Source: Stieleria mannarensis (GTDB lineage: Bacteria; Planctomycetota; Planctomycetia; Pirellulales; Pirellulaceae). Taken from it: a stretch of DNA of 64,000 nt. This document shows, piece by piece, positions 63,480 to 64,000 of the stretch. The position numbers and the translations under genes were made by a program. The stretch covers positions 124,001-188,000 of the forward strand of contig NZ_JACEHH010000006.1 of the NCBI RefSeq assembly GCF_014154935.1, written 5' to 3'. Under the pieces are notes generated by a model. The model made no database searches and was not told the DNA's origin. It saw nothing but the letters and a program-made list of their open reading frames with translations. Every line of letters begins with the position of its first letter. The first letter of the stretch is position 1.

Positions 63480-64000
63480 ATGACGCCCAATCCCACGCTG
63501 CGGGAGCTTGTTTCCCCGATCGAACAGCGCTGGAGCCCCTATCGCTTCACCCCCCGGCCGGTCGAGCAGGAAAAACTCGCACAATGTTTTGAAGCCGCCA
63601 CCTGGGCGGCCAGCAGTTTTAACGAGCAACCCTGGCGCTGGATCGTCGCCACCCGCGAGCAGGGCGACGAATTTCAAAAGATGCTCGGTTGCTTGATGGA
63701 GGCGAACCAAGCCTGGGCTGCCAACGCCGGCGCCCTGGTGCTGACGGCCTACCGCCGCACGTTTTCTCGCAACGAAAACCCCAATCGCGTCGCACTGCAC
63801 GATCTGGGCCAAGCCGCCGCCCACCTGGCGCTGCAGGCCGCCGCGATCGGCTTGCAGGTCCATCAGATGGCTGGCGTGAATCTCAGTCAGGTGCGGACCG
63901 AATACCAGATCCCGGACGAATTTGAGCCGGCAACCGCGATCGCGATCGGCTATCCCGAAACATCCGAGCCGAGCGATGAAGACGCCCGGGCGTTGGCGGC
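63480..64000 (+). CDS. Nitroreductase-family protein, cut by the window end
   Basis: FMN-dependent oxidoreductase family. From ATG 63480 the frame is open for 173 codons to the end of the window. Family features are clear: LVSPIEQRWSPYRFTPRPV at the start, then FEAATWAASSFNEQPWRW, where the Arg/Ser/Asn stretch contacts FMN phosphate, and HDLGQAAAHLALQAAAIGLQ, followed by EPATAIAIGYP. A complete family member would run a further 20-40 residues. No good ribosome-binding site is seen between the repeat array and the ATG. Confidence 0.85.
   Translation, partial: MTPNPTLRELVSPIEQRWSPYRFTPRPVEQEKLAQCFEAATWAASSFNEQPWRWIVATREQGDEFQKMLGCLMEANQAWAANAGALVLTAYRRTFSRNENPNRVALHDLGQAAAHLALQAAAIGLQVHQMAGVNLSQVRTEYQIPDEFEPATAIAIGYPETSEPSDEDARALA

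Overview
The window looks like a piece of a Planctomycetes chromosome, most likely family Pirellulaceae (Rhodopirellula/Stieleria-like). The evidence is the mix of gene types: oversized pseudopilin-like proteins, a CHAT protein ending in an SHD1 domain, a Cys-type sulfatase, an ECF sigma factor next to a Ser/Thr kinase, GYF_2 proteins, a DUF1573 protein, and several families of short GC-rich intergenic repeats. The genus cannot be fixed from the sequence alone. No rRNA, tRNA, CRISPR array, insertion sequence or transposase was seen.

Layout. (1) 1-3050, plus strand: greA behind a Rho-independent terminator, a one-helix membrane protein and a CrtI-type desaturase that lies between two different intergenic repeat families. 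(2) 3250-26370, minus strand: a 23-kb type II secretion / type IV pilus-like block. In transcription order it holds a GspE/PilB ATPase, PilT, a second GspE with an MshEN-like N-terminus, a GspF with an extra two-helix insertion, a GspG-like protein, two further prepilins, a GspI/PilV-like protein, a 2,392-residue GspK-like protein, a GspJ-like protein and a small exported protein. Five of these proteins carry a G-x-DG-x-G loop that resembles the calcium loop of GspG. (3) 26757-28814: recQ with a good sigma-70-type promoter. (4) 28830-34106, minus strand: a YtrA-type GntR regulator, ABC ATPase, ABC-2 permease and an unknown membrane-anchored protein, all tightly coupled. (5) 34435-38154: an exported CHAT protein with propeller, TPR and SHD1 parts. 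(6) 38243-40986, minus strand: a sulfatase and a DUF1573 protein, separated by a 29-bp-stem terminator.

(7) 41366-52555, plus strand, is the most unusual region. It is a compact run of ECF sigma factor, Ser/Thr kinase (with TolB-like and TPR parts), zinc-ribbon GTPase, GAP1-N2-like membrane protein, a 963-residue membrane protein and a double GYF_2 membrane protein. It resembles the GTPase/GAP1 conflict or signalling systems predicted computationally in bacteria, here joined to a planctomycete sigma-factor/kinase pair. (8) 52689-57525: ychF and small planctomycete-type genes. (9) 55877-61382, minus strand: a glycine-rich exported protein, a TolC-like lipoprotein and an exported unknown. (10) 61676-64000: a GAF plus degenerate SpoIIE/PP2C protein, a nine-copy 15-bp tandem repeat, and the start of a nitroreductase cut off by the window edge.

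Start codons were re-chosen wherever the longest open frame ran past a credible start; GTG and TTG starts appear to be common. Functions rest on motifs read by eye. No database search was possible.
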